Source: Eriocheir sinensis (lineage: Eukaryota; Arthropoda; Malacostraca; Decapoda; Varunidae). Taken from it: a DNA stretch of 64,000 nucleotides. The translations under genes were made by a program, and so were the position numbers. The notes below the pieces were generated by a model. That model was not told where the DNA came from. It saw only the letters and a program-made list of their open reading frames with translations, and searched no databases. Location of the stretch: positions 17,804,299 to 17,868,298 of the forward strand of contig NC_066509.1 of NCBI RefSeq assembly GCF_024679095.1, given 5' to 3'. Positions 45,301 to 55,544 of the stretch are shown piece by piece; the first letter of the stretch is position 1, and each line of letters opens with the position of its first letter.

Positions 45301-48018
45301 AATGTACCTTAACCCGGTAGCAGCGACGAGCAAAATTTGTGGCTTTACCGTGTAGCAGCGACGGGCCAAATTTGTGCCATGATATAAACCCCCCAAAAAT
45401 AGATGATACATAATCTGATCACAAATGCTTTGAAATATATTATGAAATGGTTTGTGTGAGGGGTGATTTTTTCTCATTTTTCTCACTTGGGGGGGACCAT
45501 TAAGAAACACGATCCCCGCTGCTATCGGGTTAAGATGTCTTTGAAGTAGAATACCGCATCAAACCATGTATAAGACAATATTCATATAGAATGTATTTTT
45601 TACATGGCTGTGGTCAGAGTTGTATGTCTGGTGCGAGAGTCAATGAGCCAGCTTGGTGGTGCAGGGTGTGTGGGAGTGTTGCCACCAAATGAAGTTAAAA
45701 TTTTCTAGATGGCTCTGCTAAAAGCTCCTAGTTTAGTATAAAAAATAAAAAAAATTCATTGCAATATATTATTAGTATAAACATCCTTAGATTGAGAACG
45801 AAGTAACTGGAAAGCACAACAGACAGAGATTGTTCGGGTCTCTGAAACTTTAGCAGATGAGATCGAACTCGCATCAGCAATAGATGAGTGAGCACTTTGT
45901 CTGGGACACAGAGCAATGTAATACCACGATGACTGTTGCAGTCCTGTCAGTCCCTTTTCCATATCCAGATCTGGATAACCCACCCCTTTTTCCAGTCAAA
46001 AGGAGTGGCACCAGACTAACATATCACAAAAAATTATCTGAGTATTTTTAGTTTTAATCAGAGAAGAAAATATTTTGTGACAATGATCTACAACACTATG
46101 ACAGCCCAAGTGTAGTGCAGCGACTATGCCTGATGAAGGAGCCTCCCATAACCCACTTAGCCAGTGGGGTACCTCTTTGGCCAACTCGGTAAGGAGTGGC
46201 TCTCCCGTCACACTGGTCATGGGTTCAATCCCAGGCAGCTGGCGAATACCCTCTCCTTGTTGTGATTAATTTCTCGTGTGTTTCGGTACACGCAGAGGCC
46301 GTGTTGGAGAATAGAAAATCAACTCCCGGGGCATGACACAAGTGGATCAACATTTTTTCCCCACTTGATCACAGAGACAGGTACAGGGTTTCAATCTATA
46401 TTTCAAGGAATTCTTCATTATTGAAAACAATATCAATTTGAATATTAGTTACAAGTCATTAGTTAACTGGCAGTAAAGAGTTTAGGAAGTGAGAAGATAT
46501 GCATGGCAAGGAGAGGATGAGAAATACAGAATGTAAACATAAAGGAGCATATAAGTTGTCTATCTTAATGTAAATCTTTTCCTAACAGGAGTGCCCAGTG
46601 AATGGGAAGGCAAAGATGCATGCAAAAAAAACTTACCTCCACCCGGTACTGAATACCACAGGTTCCCTTCTGGCCATGACGTGACGCAAACTTGTCACCA
46701 ATCTGTGGTATTCTAACTGACCTCACTCGGACTCTAGTGAAGCGATCGCCATCCATGTTAACTGTCAGCATTACCTAAAATGGATAAGAACATCTATTTG
46801 CAACAGATGCATCCTATTAATTTGAATAAGATTTAACTCCAGCCTTAATCAGTTCTTGCATTTTATATATTTTAACCCGGTAGCAGCGACGTGCCAAATT
46901 TGTGGCTTTACCGTGTAGCAGCGACGTGCCAAATTTGTGCCATGATATACACCCCCCAAAATAGATGATACATAAACTGATCACAAATGGTAAGTTTGCA
47001 GTTGTTATTGAACAAGATGAAAAAAAAAAAGACCCTTAAAACACCCAAAAGAAGAAAAAAAATCAATAATAATTTGTACCTTCGGCGTATAGCACGCAGG
47101 GTAAACTTTAAGGCATTTTTTATGTGAAAAAGGTGCGCGTTATACGCCACAAAATACAGTATATTAAAACATGATTGACAAATTAATCAACATCTATTTC
47201 TACTTGAAAGAAGGTGTACAGTCCCTGAAAGTCAAGATCAAGACCAAGATTGCCCATCAAACATAGCATCCCCGTGTGATTAGTTCCCTCAGCCTTATTC
47301 AGCCTTATTCAGTTCTTGCATTTTATATATTTTAACCCGCTAGCAGTGACGGGCCAAATTTGTGGCTTTACCGTGTAGCAGCGACGGGCCAAATTTGTGC
47401 CATGATATAGACCCCCAAAATAGATGATACATAAACTGATCACAAATGCTTTGATATATATTATGAAATGGTTTGTGTGAGGGGTGATTTTTTCCTCATT
47501 TTTCTCACTTAGAGGGACCATTAAGAAACATGATCCCCGCTGCTACCGGGTTAATCTACCACCCAGGCTACAAGAGGCCTCCTGAAGCCTCCTTATATTC
47601 CTATGTATCCCAGAGGGTCAGTATATTAGAAGCACATGTCTCAACTGAATGTTCCAGACTTTGTGGCCCACTCTTTTTTTAATATTTTTGGATGAAAATG
47701 TTTACAAGGGGATACCCAATCCAGGGCAGCATATTGCTTTTGAAAAAAATTCCGAAACAGTTACCATCACAAAAGGCTTACCTGGTCTACAATACCAGTT
47801 TCTGAGCCTCTCAAAAAAACGCTTGCATCTCTTTTGCTGAACCTCCTTGACTGCCCCTCAAGCTCGTCTTCACTCTCTGGGAGCGTGATGGTCTTGCCGA
47901 TGATCACATCATCTCCGGACACACGCATGCCTGGGGAGGTGATGCCATCCTCGTCTAGTTTGTCATAGATGGCGTGCCGCATTCCTTGGCAGGTATCTCT
48001 TGTTGGCTTCTCAATCAT
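42164..48018 (-). CDS. POLR2B: RNA polymerase II second-largest subunit, four consecutive exons (partial)
   Basis: Four exons on the minus strand encode about 252 contiguous residues of RPB2, from the EKPTR region to just before the RDGGLRFGEMERD region. All junctions are GT-AG and phases agree: A 79 codons, B 46, C 74, D 53 plus two bases. Conserved features seen: [32 protein letters not shown] (active-site lysines), [28 protein letters not shown]. Protein context is the Pol II catalytic core in the nucleus. Odd points: changes at positions that are nearly invariant (IPSLM for IPSRM; LTPTYYQ for [14 protein letters not shown] for RQPMEGR). No upstream exon was found in 48019-57596 and no final exon below 42164. 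It may be the real gene with large introns, a divergent paralogue, or a partial genomic duplicate; retained introns exclude a processed copy. Confidence 0.85.
42375..42540 (+). mobile_element. tRNA-derived SINE copy 3, 5' part
   Basis: A-box-like GTGGCTGAGTGGT and B-box-like GAGTTTGAATCCC, then GAGTGGCTTAAAACTACCCA as in the other two SINE copies. It is cut at 42540 by a DNA transposon; the 3' part is at 44013-44195. Confidence 0.85.
42541..44012. mobile_element. TA-flanked DNA transposon with an internal 34-bp minisatellite, inserted in the SINE
   Basis: Left end TGGTGGGGTTGCATGTGACG, right end (reversed) TAAAGGGGTTGCACTGACGT; both continue to GACGTCA and, further in, share GCCATTTTGGGAGGCA in inverted orientation (42609 and 43951). 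TA precedes the left end and follows the right end. Host SINE sequence resumes after 44014. No transposase; about 900 of its 1,472 bp is minisatellite. Superfamily unknown. Confidence 0.75.
42690..43600 (+). repeat. 34-bp minisatellite, about 26 copies
   Basis: Unit GTGTGGGTGTGGGTGTTAGT followed by GTCCATCTATTACT. Length variants of 30-38 bp come from gain or loss of GGGTGT and from GTCC/GGCCC alternation. Confidence 0.93.
44013..44195 (+). mobile_element. SINE copy 3, 3' part
   Basis: GGGCAGCATGAGCCATGAGA, AAGATGGCGCCACTATAAAC and ACGGGCTGGGGCCGAC match the other SINE copies, ending in an A-rich/AAT tail. Confidence 0.85.
44253..44474 (-). CDS. POLR2B: POLR2B exon C
   Basis: Acceptor TTTTTTAG, donor GTAATG. 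222 bp, 74 codons, from [20 protein letters not shown] to YGYHLRGNE. Contains IPSLMP where RPB2 proteins have Arg-Met-Thr. Confidence 0.9.
44596..45010 (+). mobile_element. Tc1/mariner-like MITE, copy 1
   Basis: Starts CAGGTAACTCTCGATTTACA after a TA. About 415 bp alignable with 48076-48509. The right end is worn (after GACACAATCCTCA). No coding content. Lies in the POLR2B intron between exons B and C. Confidence 0.8.
45313..45529. mobile_element. TTAA-flanked palindromic MITE, copy b
   Basis: TTAA at 45309-45312 and 45530-45533; ends CCCGGTAGCAGCG and CGCTGCTATCGGG. Confidence 0.9.
45826..45998 (-). mobile_element. RTE-like LINE fragment
   Basis: Minus-strand frame [20 protein letters not shown] and KFQRPEQS matches the RT segment just upstream of the region preserved in the RTE-like element at 20390-22322. 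Isolated scrap in a POLR2B intron. Confidence 0.65.
46165..46400 (+). mobile_element. tRNA-derived SINE, second family
   Basis: TTTGGCCAACTCGGTAAG (A-box-like) and GGGTTCAATCCC (good B-box match) are 37 bp apart, followed by a non-tRNA body. Different body from the SINE at 13859. I see no complete cloverleaf, so this is not called a tRNA gene. Confidence 0.5.
46637..46774 (-). CDS. POLR2B: POLR2B exon B
   Basis: Acceptor TTTTAG, donor GTAAGT. 138 bp, 46 codons, from [10 protein letters not shown] to [10 protein letters not shown]; contains the [12 protein letters not shown] active-site segment unchanged. Confidence 0.9.
46840..47554 (+). repeat. Mosaic duplication: partial MITE c, inserted 40-kb segment, full MITE d
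   Basis: 46840-46988 (flank plus left half of a TTAA MITE, TTAA at 46872) is followed by a 307-bp copy of 40038-40351 (46989-47295). Then the flank and MITE recur from about 47300, complete this time (TTAA at 47332-47335 and 47551-47554; element 47336-47550). The flank CAGTTCTTGCATTTTATATA is present before both MITE copies. Confidence 0.85.
47782..48018 (-). CDS. POLR2B: POLR2B exon A
   Basis: Acceptor TTGACAG before 48018, donor GTAAGC after 47782. Encodes [20 protein letters not shown] through SETGIVDQ, phase 0 at both ends. The apparent ATG at 48018 is an internal Met, not a start. Confidence 0.88.
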
Positions 48019-48075
48019 CTGTCAACAACAAATATATCAACTTATTATATTAGTCACAAAATAATATAATTAATA

Positions 48076-48509
48076 CAGGTAACTCTCGATTTACACGAGT
48101 TTGGTTTATGCGTTTTTTAAATAACGTGGGGTCCAAAATCCAAATAAATGTTTAATTTACACGTTTTTTTTCACTTATATGCGACATTTTATGGAGTGGC
48201 CACCAGATGTCTCACGCGACTGGACTCAAACGGCGCCGCGGCCACACAGCTGAGCTCAGTTCTTCCCGCGCGCCACTTGAACAACAATACAGTACCCACG
48301 CTACCACGCTACTCAACAACAACAACACCCTCGCTGCTGTGATACCACGAGGGGAAGGGCAACCAGAGGAGGAACCACGAGAGGTAGAGGAGTCAGAGTG
48401 ATACAGTAGGCAATAAAGGTACAAACCTACCTCTTGTTTGATTTACATTATTTTTGATTTACGCGACCTCTTCAAGGACACAATACTCACGTAAATCAAA
48501 ATTTACCTG
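48076..48509 (+). mobile_element. Tc1/mariner-like MITE, copy 2 (intact ends)
   Basis: 434 bp. Left end CAGGTAACTCTCGATTTACA; right end, reversed, CAGGTAAATTTTGATTTACG; TA on both sides. Internal GC-rich block (CACGCGACTGGACTCAAACG). Non-coding. Confidence 0.88.
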
Positions 48510-48511
48510 TA

Positions 48512-49074
48512 TTTCATTTTATTCTGCCTCTAATATCATCATAATTATCCTGTGAACCATTTGCCATGAAAGTTGTAAGAGGAGTCAATAAAAGTCATCT
48601 GAACATTGCCACATGTGCTCTTGACAAAATTGGTCATGGTGGCGGCCCACTCATTACCTGAGAAAGTAAAGGTAGAGTTCATCATGTGTTATAATTGCAT
48701 GTGGCCTTGCTACTCACATTAATCTCATTGACCACTGAACCTGAGAGGCATATGATAAGGAGAGGGACGGTAGTGACGAGAATGGAGGGGAAGGAGCTGT
48801 CGAGAGGGGGATTCTGGTGGGTAAGAGCCCACTGCCTGGGACATAAACATGACATCTACGTTACCGTAGTTTACCTTTCCCAGGTTTCCCTAGGTACCCG
48901 TTTATCAACCAGCTCATACAGGAGAATTAATAATTGGGTGAGCTGTGAGATAACTGCCTTCACTGAGTCCAGGTCTGTGGATTAATAGCTGGGTGTGCTA
49001 ACCACTACAAAAAAGAGGAACTGCATCACTTTTAATCGCCTCTGAGAATATCCAGTGAATAATGGAAATGTGTT
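48512..49074. other. No gene recognised upstream of POLR2B exon A
   Basis: Searched for the preceding RPB2 exon (the NQEDS region) on the minus strand and did not see it. A weak tRNA-like head (GTAGTGGTTAGCACACCCAG, minus, near 49000) has no good B box. Confidence 0.4.
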
Positions 49075-49206
49075 TTAACCCAGTAGCAGCGATGGGCCAA
49101 ATTTGTGGCTTTACCGTGCCATGATATAAACCCCCCAAAATAGATTTTTTTTTATTTTTTTATTTTTATTTTTTTACAGCTACAGACAGAGCTCAAGGGC
49201 GCAATG

Positions 49207-49237
<31 letters not shown>

Positions 49238-49268
49238 CCGCTACTTACTGCTCCAGAACAGAGGTTAA

Positions 49269-49809
49269 CCCGTACGATCCGATCAGAGGTATATGGGCAC
49301 CCCCCCGTGATCCGGCTAAATCACGAAAAAATCTAGTGTTACAAAATTGAATGGAAACATTTTTATCATCAATATACTTATTATGCGCATATACTGGTAA
49401 AATATTTTGGCAATACTCAAGTTAGTTTCGCCGCAACAGAGCCTGGCAGTTGGAGTGTGGCGTGCTTTGGCAACCTCCGCACTCCCGCTTCTCAGAGACG
49501 ATGTTCTGCTGTTAGACTGTCTGTATATGTTGTGTGTATTTGTACATGATAAGAATTTTCAGTATGTGATGAATTTTACCACACAAAATGAAGTGCATGA
49601 CCGCACCTTGGCAAAGTGAGCGTGGTGGGTGTAATTGAAATTTTTCCCACCAGAGGCGTAGTGGGAGGGTAGGAGTACCAGTGTAAGCATTTTGACAGCG
49701 TTACCAATTAAAGCGCATTTGTGGTGCACTGCTAAAGATCCTGTCACCCGGGTGGCGTATCAGACTTGTGTACCAATTCCACCCGGGTGGCGTATCGGAT
49801 TTTACGGGT
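49269..49809. mobile_element. TTAA-flanked element, 541 bp, within the LINE-A 3' UTR
   Basis: TTAA at 49265-49268 and 49810-49813. Ends CCCGTACGATCCGAT and (reversed) CCCGTAAAATCCGAT match at 13 of 15. Contains two CCACCCGGGTGGCGTATC motifs near its right end. No transposase; piggyBac-type target. Confidence 0.78.
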
Positions 49810-50342
49810 TAAAGGAGTGTTCAAAATCAGAGGTCAATTTCAGGAGAAGAGGTGTCCTGATACCCTCCTCTTGAAAGAGTTCAAGTCATAACCAGGAGGA
49901 AATACAGATGAAGGAAGATTGTTCCAGAGTTTACCAGCGTGAGGGATGAAAGAGTGAAGATGCTGGTTAACTCTTGCATAAGGGGTTTGGACAGTATAGA
50001 GATGAGCATGAGTAGAAAGTCTTGTGCAGCGGGGCCGCGGGAGGAGGGGAGGCATGCAGTTAGCAAGTTCAGAAGAGCAGTCAGCGTGGAAATATCGATA
50101 GAAGATAGAAAGAGAGGCAACATGGCAGTGGAATTTGAGAGGTAGAAGACTATCAGTATGAGGAGGAGAGCTGATGAGACGAAGAGCCTTTGATTCCACT
50201 CTGTCAAGGAGAGCTGTGTGAGTGGACCCCCCCCACACATGAGATGCATACTTCATACGAGGGTGGACAAGGCCCCTGTAAATGGACAGCAACTGTGCGG
50301 GGGAGAAAAACTGGCAGAGACGATACAGAACGCCCAACCTCG

Positions 50343-52290
50343 TTCATTTATCGTAACAGACGTTCAGCTCCTAAGAAGAAACCCAAATGGTGGAATAATG
50401 AAATTCAAAATAGCCTATCTCTTAAAAAATGCGTATACAGTAGATACATATCAACTCAGAGCGAGGCTGACAAACTAGAGTTGGACAGAATTCGCCGCGA
50501 AACCAAGAAATTAATAAAACGATGCAAGAAAAATCTTGAAGAATATATAGCGGAAACAAGTAAATCTAATCCTAAAGAGTTTTTCAGCTATGTAAATAAT
50601 AAAAAGTCACTCACTTGTGGTATCGGACCGCTTGCTAATGAAAATGGTAACCACACGAACGATGAAAATGAAATGGCTACAATCCTAAATAACTTTTTCG
50701 CATCCGTATTTACCGACGAAGATTGTTTATCACCTCAACCGCCAAAGGTTAGAAGGGCCGAAAAGATGTTAAGTGGCGTGCTCATCGTAGAAAGTGACAT
50801 TTTACGCACAATTGAAAAGATTAAAGTAAGCAAAGCTCCTGGTCCAGACAAAATTACCCCTAGGGTCTTAAAAGAAATCAAACATCAAATTTGTAAACCG
50901 CTCTCCATCATATTCAATAAATCTTTAACAGCTGGAAAAGTTCTGTCGGATTGGAAACTTGCAAATGTCACACCAATTTTCAAAAAGGGGGACAAGTCTC
51001 ATCCAGGAAACTATCGACCAATTAGCCTGACATCTATTGTTTGTAAGTTAATGGAGACTATCATTCGCGACAATATGGTGAAATTCTTCGAAGAAAATAA
51101 TATGATAAATAATTCGCAACATGACTTCCGTAGTAAACGTTCGTGTTTGACTAACTTACTTGATTTTTTTCACTATATTTTTGAGGTGTTCGATGAAAGC
51201 AGATCAGTAGATATCATATATCTGGATTTTCAAAAGGCATTTGATAAGGTCCCCCACAAACGATTGCTCAGCAAACTATTGGCGCACGGTATCTCGGGTA
51301 ACATTCACAATTGGCTTGTGGACTGGCTCTCTGAGCGGAAACAGAGAGTAGTTCTAAACGGTGTTACATCTAATTAGCTCAATGTTAAAAGCGGCGTACC
51401 TCAAGGATCAGTGCTTGGCCCCATGCTCTTCTTAATTTATGTTAATGATATCGATGACGGGCTCACTTGCAAAGTATCAAAATTTGCTGATGACACAAAA
51501 ATTGCTAGTAAAGTAACTGCGACACTCGACGAAGGAGCTTTACAATCAGATCTAGAGCGACTTGCACGTTGGGCCAATCAATGGCAAATGAAATTTAACG
51601 TTGACAAATGTAAAGTGTTGCACATCGGAAAAAATAACAATCGCGTTGATGCGTAATGAATGGCCAACAACTTTCTGCAGTAAGTAAAGAAAAGGATCTT
51701 GGAATCACTATATCAAGCGATTTAAAGCCCGGTCAGCATTGTTCAGAGGTAGTTAAAACTGCAAACAAATTGGTTGGCTTCATCGGACAAGTCTTTAATA
51801 ATAAATCGGAAAAAGTAATATTAAAACTGTATAATTCGTTGCTTCGACCCCGTCTAGAGTACTGTGTACAGTTTTGGTCTCCCTACTACAGAAAAGACTT
51901 AGAAAAGTTGGAACGGGTCCAACGAAGAGTAACAAAGATGATTCCTAGGTTGAGAAATTTGTCATATGAACAAAGGCTTAAAGAAGTAAATTTATTCAGC
52001 CTATCAAAATGAAGAATGCGAGGCGATCTAATAGAAGTGTTTAAAATGTTTAAAGGATTAAGTGATATTAATGCGGAAGATTACTTTACAATTGATCGAT
52101 CAAATAGAACAAGAAGAAATCACAATTTGAAGATAAGTGGTAAAAGATTCTCGCCGCATCTAAGCTAACACACTTCTTCTTCAATCGAAGTTGTTAATGT
52201 TTGGAACTCTCTACCTTGTGATGTCGTTGACAGTACAACAGTTACGGCCTTCAAGAATAGATTAGACAAGTGCAGGACGGCACAGTTAGG
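50343..52290 (+). pseudogene. CR1-C reverse transcriptase ORF, lightly disrupted
   Basis: Linker (RSAPKKKPKWWNNEIQ), then RT: KAPGPDKITPRVLKE, NVTPIFKKGDKSHPGNYRPI, IIYLDFQKAFDKVPHKRL (motif A), KSGVPQGSVLGP (motif B), SKFADDTKIA (catalytic FADD near 51485), then LEYCVQFWSPYYRKDLEKL. Lesions: a TAG at 51375-51377 before motif B, a frame break near 51655, a TGA at about 52010 and a TAA near 52166. The endonuclease was never copied, so the insert was dead on arrival. It belongs to a different subfamily from CR1-A. Confidence 0.85.
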
Positions 52291-53122
52291 TTTGTTATGA
52301 GTTGTCTGAGACTGCTGCTTTTTGCCCCTCGGGCTGCTGATGTTGCCCTTAAATAAAATAGCTAATGTGTTTTCCTTTTTTTTTATTTATTCCTCCAGGG
52401 AGGTATTACGCTATTTCAAATGTTTTCAAATTCGACCAAAATCCCCTCTCTCAGTCTCCACTCCAACAGTGGCTAAACAAACACAAGGTCCTGAAGATTT
52501 TTTGACATGACTCTCCAATAGACGCCTTCTCTTTCTTTTGATCAGCATATCTGTTATGTTATAAATATATGTATGTGTATAGTAAGCAAGTTTATTTTTT
52601 TTTTTTTTTTTAATATAGTGTGCTCAAGTGCTTGCTTTTTTTTTTTTTTTTTGTATTATTATTATAAGAAAGTGTGCATAGTGTGCAAAAAATTAGTTAG
52701 GGTGTTTTTGTTGTTGTTTTTTGTTTGTGGTGTGGGGGCTGTGAGGGAGTTGTTGGAGCAACTGCCTGGACAAGTGTTTTGAATCCAACCAGCAACTAAG
52801 ATATTACTCATTGTCGTAATAACGTTAAGTTCTTTCGAATACTGGTGTCCTTGTCCGCTTTTATCACCCGGTTAGTGGTAGCAGTAATGGTAGTTCTTTC
52901 CTCTTTTCTACATAAATTCCATGCAGTTTTTCCATGCTGCATGGTTCTTTTTCCTTTCCTGCCAGCTTTGGATGGGGGGGTGGGGAGGAGCCTTCACCTT
53001 TGCTGTCCTTCATCTTCCACCTTTGATTAGATAGTTAGTGTAGCTTGTCACAAACAACCTCGTAAGGACCAGCAGGTCTGCTGTTGTTTGTTCTTCCTTT
53101 GTGTTCCTTAGTGTTCCTTTGT
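50343..53122 (+). mobile_element. CR1-C: 5'-truncated CR1-like LINE nested in LINE-A copy 4
   Basis: Starts abruptly in the linker upstream of RT and ends at a short TGTTCCTT/AGTGTTCCTT microrepeat (53090-53122), as expected for a CR1 3' end. Host LINE-A sequence is continuous across the junction (CCTC | GAGGAAGC). The 3' UTR (about 52300-53122) includes two long T runs near 52590 and 52640. No clear target duplication. Confidence 0.85.
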
Positions 53123-53283
53123 GAGGAAGCTCATTTAGTAAGAGGTGATACATAATCTGACCACAAATGCTTTGATATATATTATGAAATGGTTTGTGTG
53201 AGGGGCGATTTTTTCTCATTTTTCTCGCTTGGAGGGACCATTCAGAAACATGATCCCCGCTGCCACCACCACCACCAGGTTAA

Positions 53284-53462
53284 GTCCTGCTGCAACTTTC
53301 AACCCAGGATGAGTGGGTGGAGATTACCCACACGCAGTTCAGATATCCATCATAGAAACCTAATTTCAACAACTTTGGTCAAAAGGAGCACATGAGGGCA
53401 GCATGGGCCAAGCAAAAAATTTCATAGAAAAAGAAATCATGCAATAATAAATAATTCCCAGT
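53284..53462. other. No gene seen
   Basis: Short unremarkable stretch between the MITE and the next LINE scrap. Confidence 0.4.
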
Positions 53463-53477
53463 ATTGAGATACATTTG

Positions 53478-53722
53478 GCCCCTTGGAGAGTTGAAAAAGA
53501 AAATGGCAAACACACAACAACAGCCTTTCTCCAACCCTCTGGCACCTCACCCTGTTCCCATGCTGGGCTACACATCCATAACATCCATTCCACATCTCCA
53601 CCTCCTCCACACTTCAACATTTCTGCTGTTATGCCATCACCTCCAGGGGCCTTTCTTACTTTTAACTTCTTCATTGCCTCCTCTATCTCACCTCTCTCCA
53701 CCCTTCCCTGTGGAGAGAGAGA
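53478..53722 (-). mobile_element. LINE RT scrap (RTE-like, fingers region)
   Basis: Minus-strand frame GEIEEAMKKLKVRKAPGGDG, then ITAEMLKCGG and WEQGEVPEGWRKAVVV, the segment preceding RT motif A in several LINE clades. Nothing follows it. Confidence 0.7.
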
Positions 53723-53741
53723 GAGAGAGAGGAAATAGGCT

Positions 53742-53783
<42 letters not shown>
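53709..53783. repeat. (GA)n and (CT)n pair
   Basis: (GA)n at 53715-53731 and (CT)n at 53742-53780 face each other and could form a hairpin. Confidence 0.9.
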
Positions 53784-53785
<2 letters not shown>

Positions 53786-53939
53786 ATATCTTGCTACAAA
53801 ACTGTACTCCAACACTTTTCATCTTTCCCCTCGTCACTGGACAGGAAATGGAGTGTTTTCACTACAAAATGTCCTATGGCCTGAGAGAGAAAGATGGAGA
53901 TCAGAGAGGTAAAAAATAATGAGAAAGAAACAACATACA

Positions 53940-54130
53940 CAGAGAGAACAAAGAAAGGAAGACAACGAAAATGAAATAATAGACGGGAGAAAAGAGAAAA
54001 AAAGAGTAAGATGTTATGCTAGAATGAAGGAAGAAAGAAAGAGAAGCAAAGAGAGAACAAGGAAAGGAGGAAAATGAAATAATAGACGGAAAAAAATGCG
54101 CAAGATGTTATAATAGAATGAAGGAAGAGG
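53940..54130 (+). repeat. Tandem duplication, about 100-bp purine-rich unit
   Basis: GAAAATGAAATAATAGACGG and AAGATGTTAT(G/A)(C/A)TAGAATGAAGG occur twice in the same order. The 201-codon minus frame here is a composition artefact. Confidence 0.7.
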
Positions 54131-55544
54131 GAAGGAGGACAAAGAACAGAGAGAGAGGAAAGAGAACATATGTGTGTGGAACTCCTCCTCCCTCGAGTTG
54201 CCAAGCAGCCAGCCAGCACACCGTCTGACCACCACCCCGGGGGCGACGGAATCATGAGTGTGCTCGCGCGTACATGAACACAATCCAGGCAAGGACCCAT
54301 TTTCTATAACCCTTCCCTGCATGAATAAAGATGGAGAGAGGAGACCGCAGGGAGGAAGGAAGAAAGAGAAGCGACAGCAGGATGGGTGTAAGGGGGAGGC
54401 AGGGAGGGGAGGCCGCAGCTTCCGCGTGTCCCCGTGCATGTATGTTCGCAGGAGAGGCATACACAACCGACTCTTATAGATCTGGGCCTCCTCTTTCCAA
54501 AGGTGTTTTTGGTTTTTAGTTGTGATGAATAGCTTTTGAGATACAGAGGTTAAAAGAGACCCCCCATTGGGCTGCCCAACTGCGCCTGAAGGGATAGTTG
54601 CGTCCCACACCACGCACAAGGAAAGGGTTAATTAACTCCGTCGCATGCAATGATGCTATGTAGCTACTGAGGTACTCCTAATGAACTGTAGATCCTGTAA
54701 CTGTGACTAAATTAACGTGTGTTGTCCTTTATGAGTGACAAAATGAGGAATAGTGTTTGTTCATTTAATCACGTGAACAAGATAGAGCGCTCTGGCGGAT
54801 TACGGGAGGGAGGTGAAAAATAGTCTCAAGAATGGGGGGTCATTCAAGAAGGCCGTACATCGCCAGATGACGCATTAGGGTTGCAAACTTGCCACCCTCT
54901 CCTTAGAATACAGAATGCCATTTGTTCCATATTTGGCTGTCTGAATGGTTAAGCAGATAAAATTCAGTATTTTAAAACTGTATTGAGCGCATTTTTCGGT
55001 GAAGCACAAAACCAGTCCATAAAATTGTTTGTCAAAGGTCGTCCTGAAGTATGTGTAAAATACATGTCGTAACATCTCTCCCCCTTCCTCTTGCCTTCAC
55101 CAACAGCGGGGAGCGACTGTCAGTCATGGCAGGCCTGAGAAATTTTAGGGTTGCCATCCGTTCCTTAAAATATGGATTTGTTCTGTATTGGAGAATGGGA
55201 TGTTGCCTTCCTTATTTGTTTTAGATCAAGGTGGCAGCCCTAACTGAGGCTCTCTTCCCATTGTTTTCTGCTCTGAGCACTCTCGTCTTGCAGCGAACAT
55301 AGGGAAGCCACGCTCACGTATTCGACTTGTACAAAGAGACACGCCAGTCCTTGTCGACAGACTGACTTGGTCTGCTAGGCTGACGTAAGCCAATACTCGG
55401 TCTATCGGCATCCTCCCTTCCCCTTCATGAGCCGTCACCCGACAAGGGTTTGTGGCCCCTACTCGAAGGGACGCACGCACTTGACCATGACGGCCTCCGT
55501 ATAGCCGGTGTACACACCCGGGGGGTGGCGGGAAAAAAAAAGGA
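54131..55544. other. No gene recognised
   Basis: Purine-rich then mixed sequence. Frames are short or of low information. A GC-richer patch at 55240-55520 has no recognisable coding. Confidence 0.4.

Larger units (their letters stand above)
49147..53143 (-). mobile_element. LINE-A copy 4 inserted in MITE e, itself interrupted twice
   Basis: On the minus strand: 53143-53123 and 50342-49810 hold the thumb and C-terminal part ([39 protein letters not shown]), and 49268-49147 is the 3' UTR with a long homopolymer and an A-rich tail (TAAAAAAATAAAAATAAAA). It is 5'-truncated, about 680 bp in all. The GAGGAAGCTCATTTAGTAAG at 53123 matches GAGGAAGCTGATTTAGTAAG at 258-277 in LINE-A copy 1, which gives the uninterrupted order. 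Confidence 0.82.
49079..53279. mobile_element. TTAA-flanked palindromic MITE, copy e, split by nested insertions
   Basis: Left part 49079-49146 (TTAA at 49075-49078, CCCAGTAGCAGCGATGGGCC to CCCCCCAAAATAGAT). Right part about 53144-53279 (GATACATAATCTGACCACAA to the end; TTAA at 53280-53283). Together they equal one normal MITE, proving that everything between is inserted. Confidence 0.85.

Noticed and set aside
46165..46250. Functional tRNA gene
   Set aside because: Box B is good but no full cloverleaf or acceptor stem is visible, and a SINE-like body follows.
48608..48690. Possible minus-strand exon (NEWAATMTNFVKSTCGN) between AG and GT-like sites
   Set aside because: It does not match RPB2 and no homologue comes to mind; short open frames of this size are expected by chance.
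54014..54619. 201-codon minus-strand ORF
   Set aside because: Purine/pyrimidine-biased sequence over a tandem duplication; no recognisable domain and Leu/Phe/Ser-rich composition typical of CT-rich antisense.
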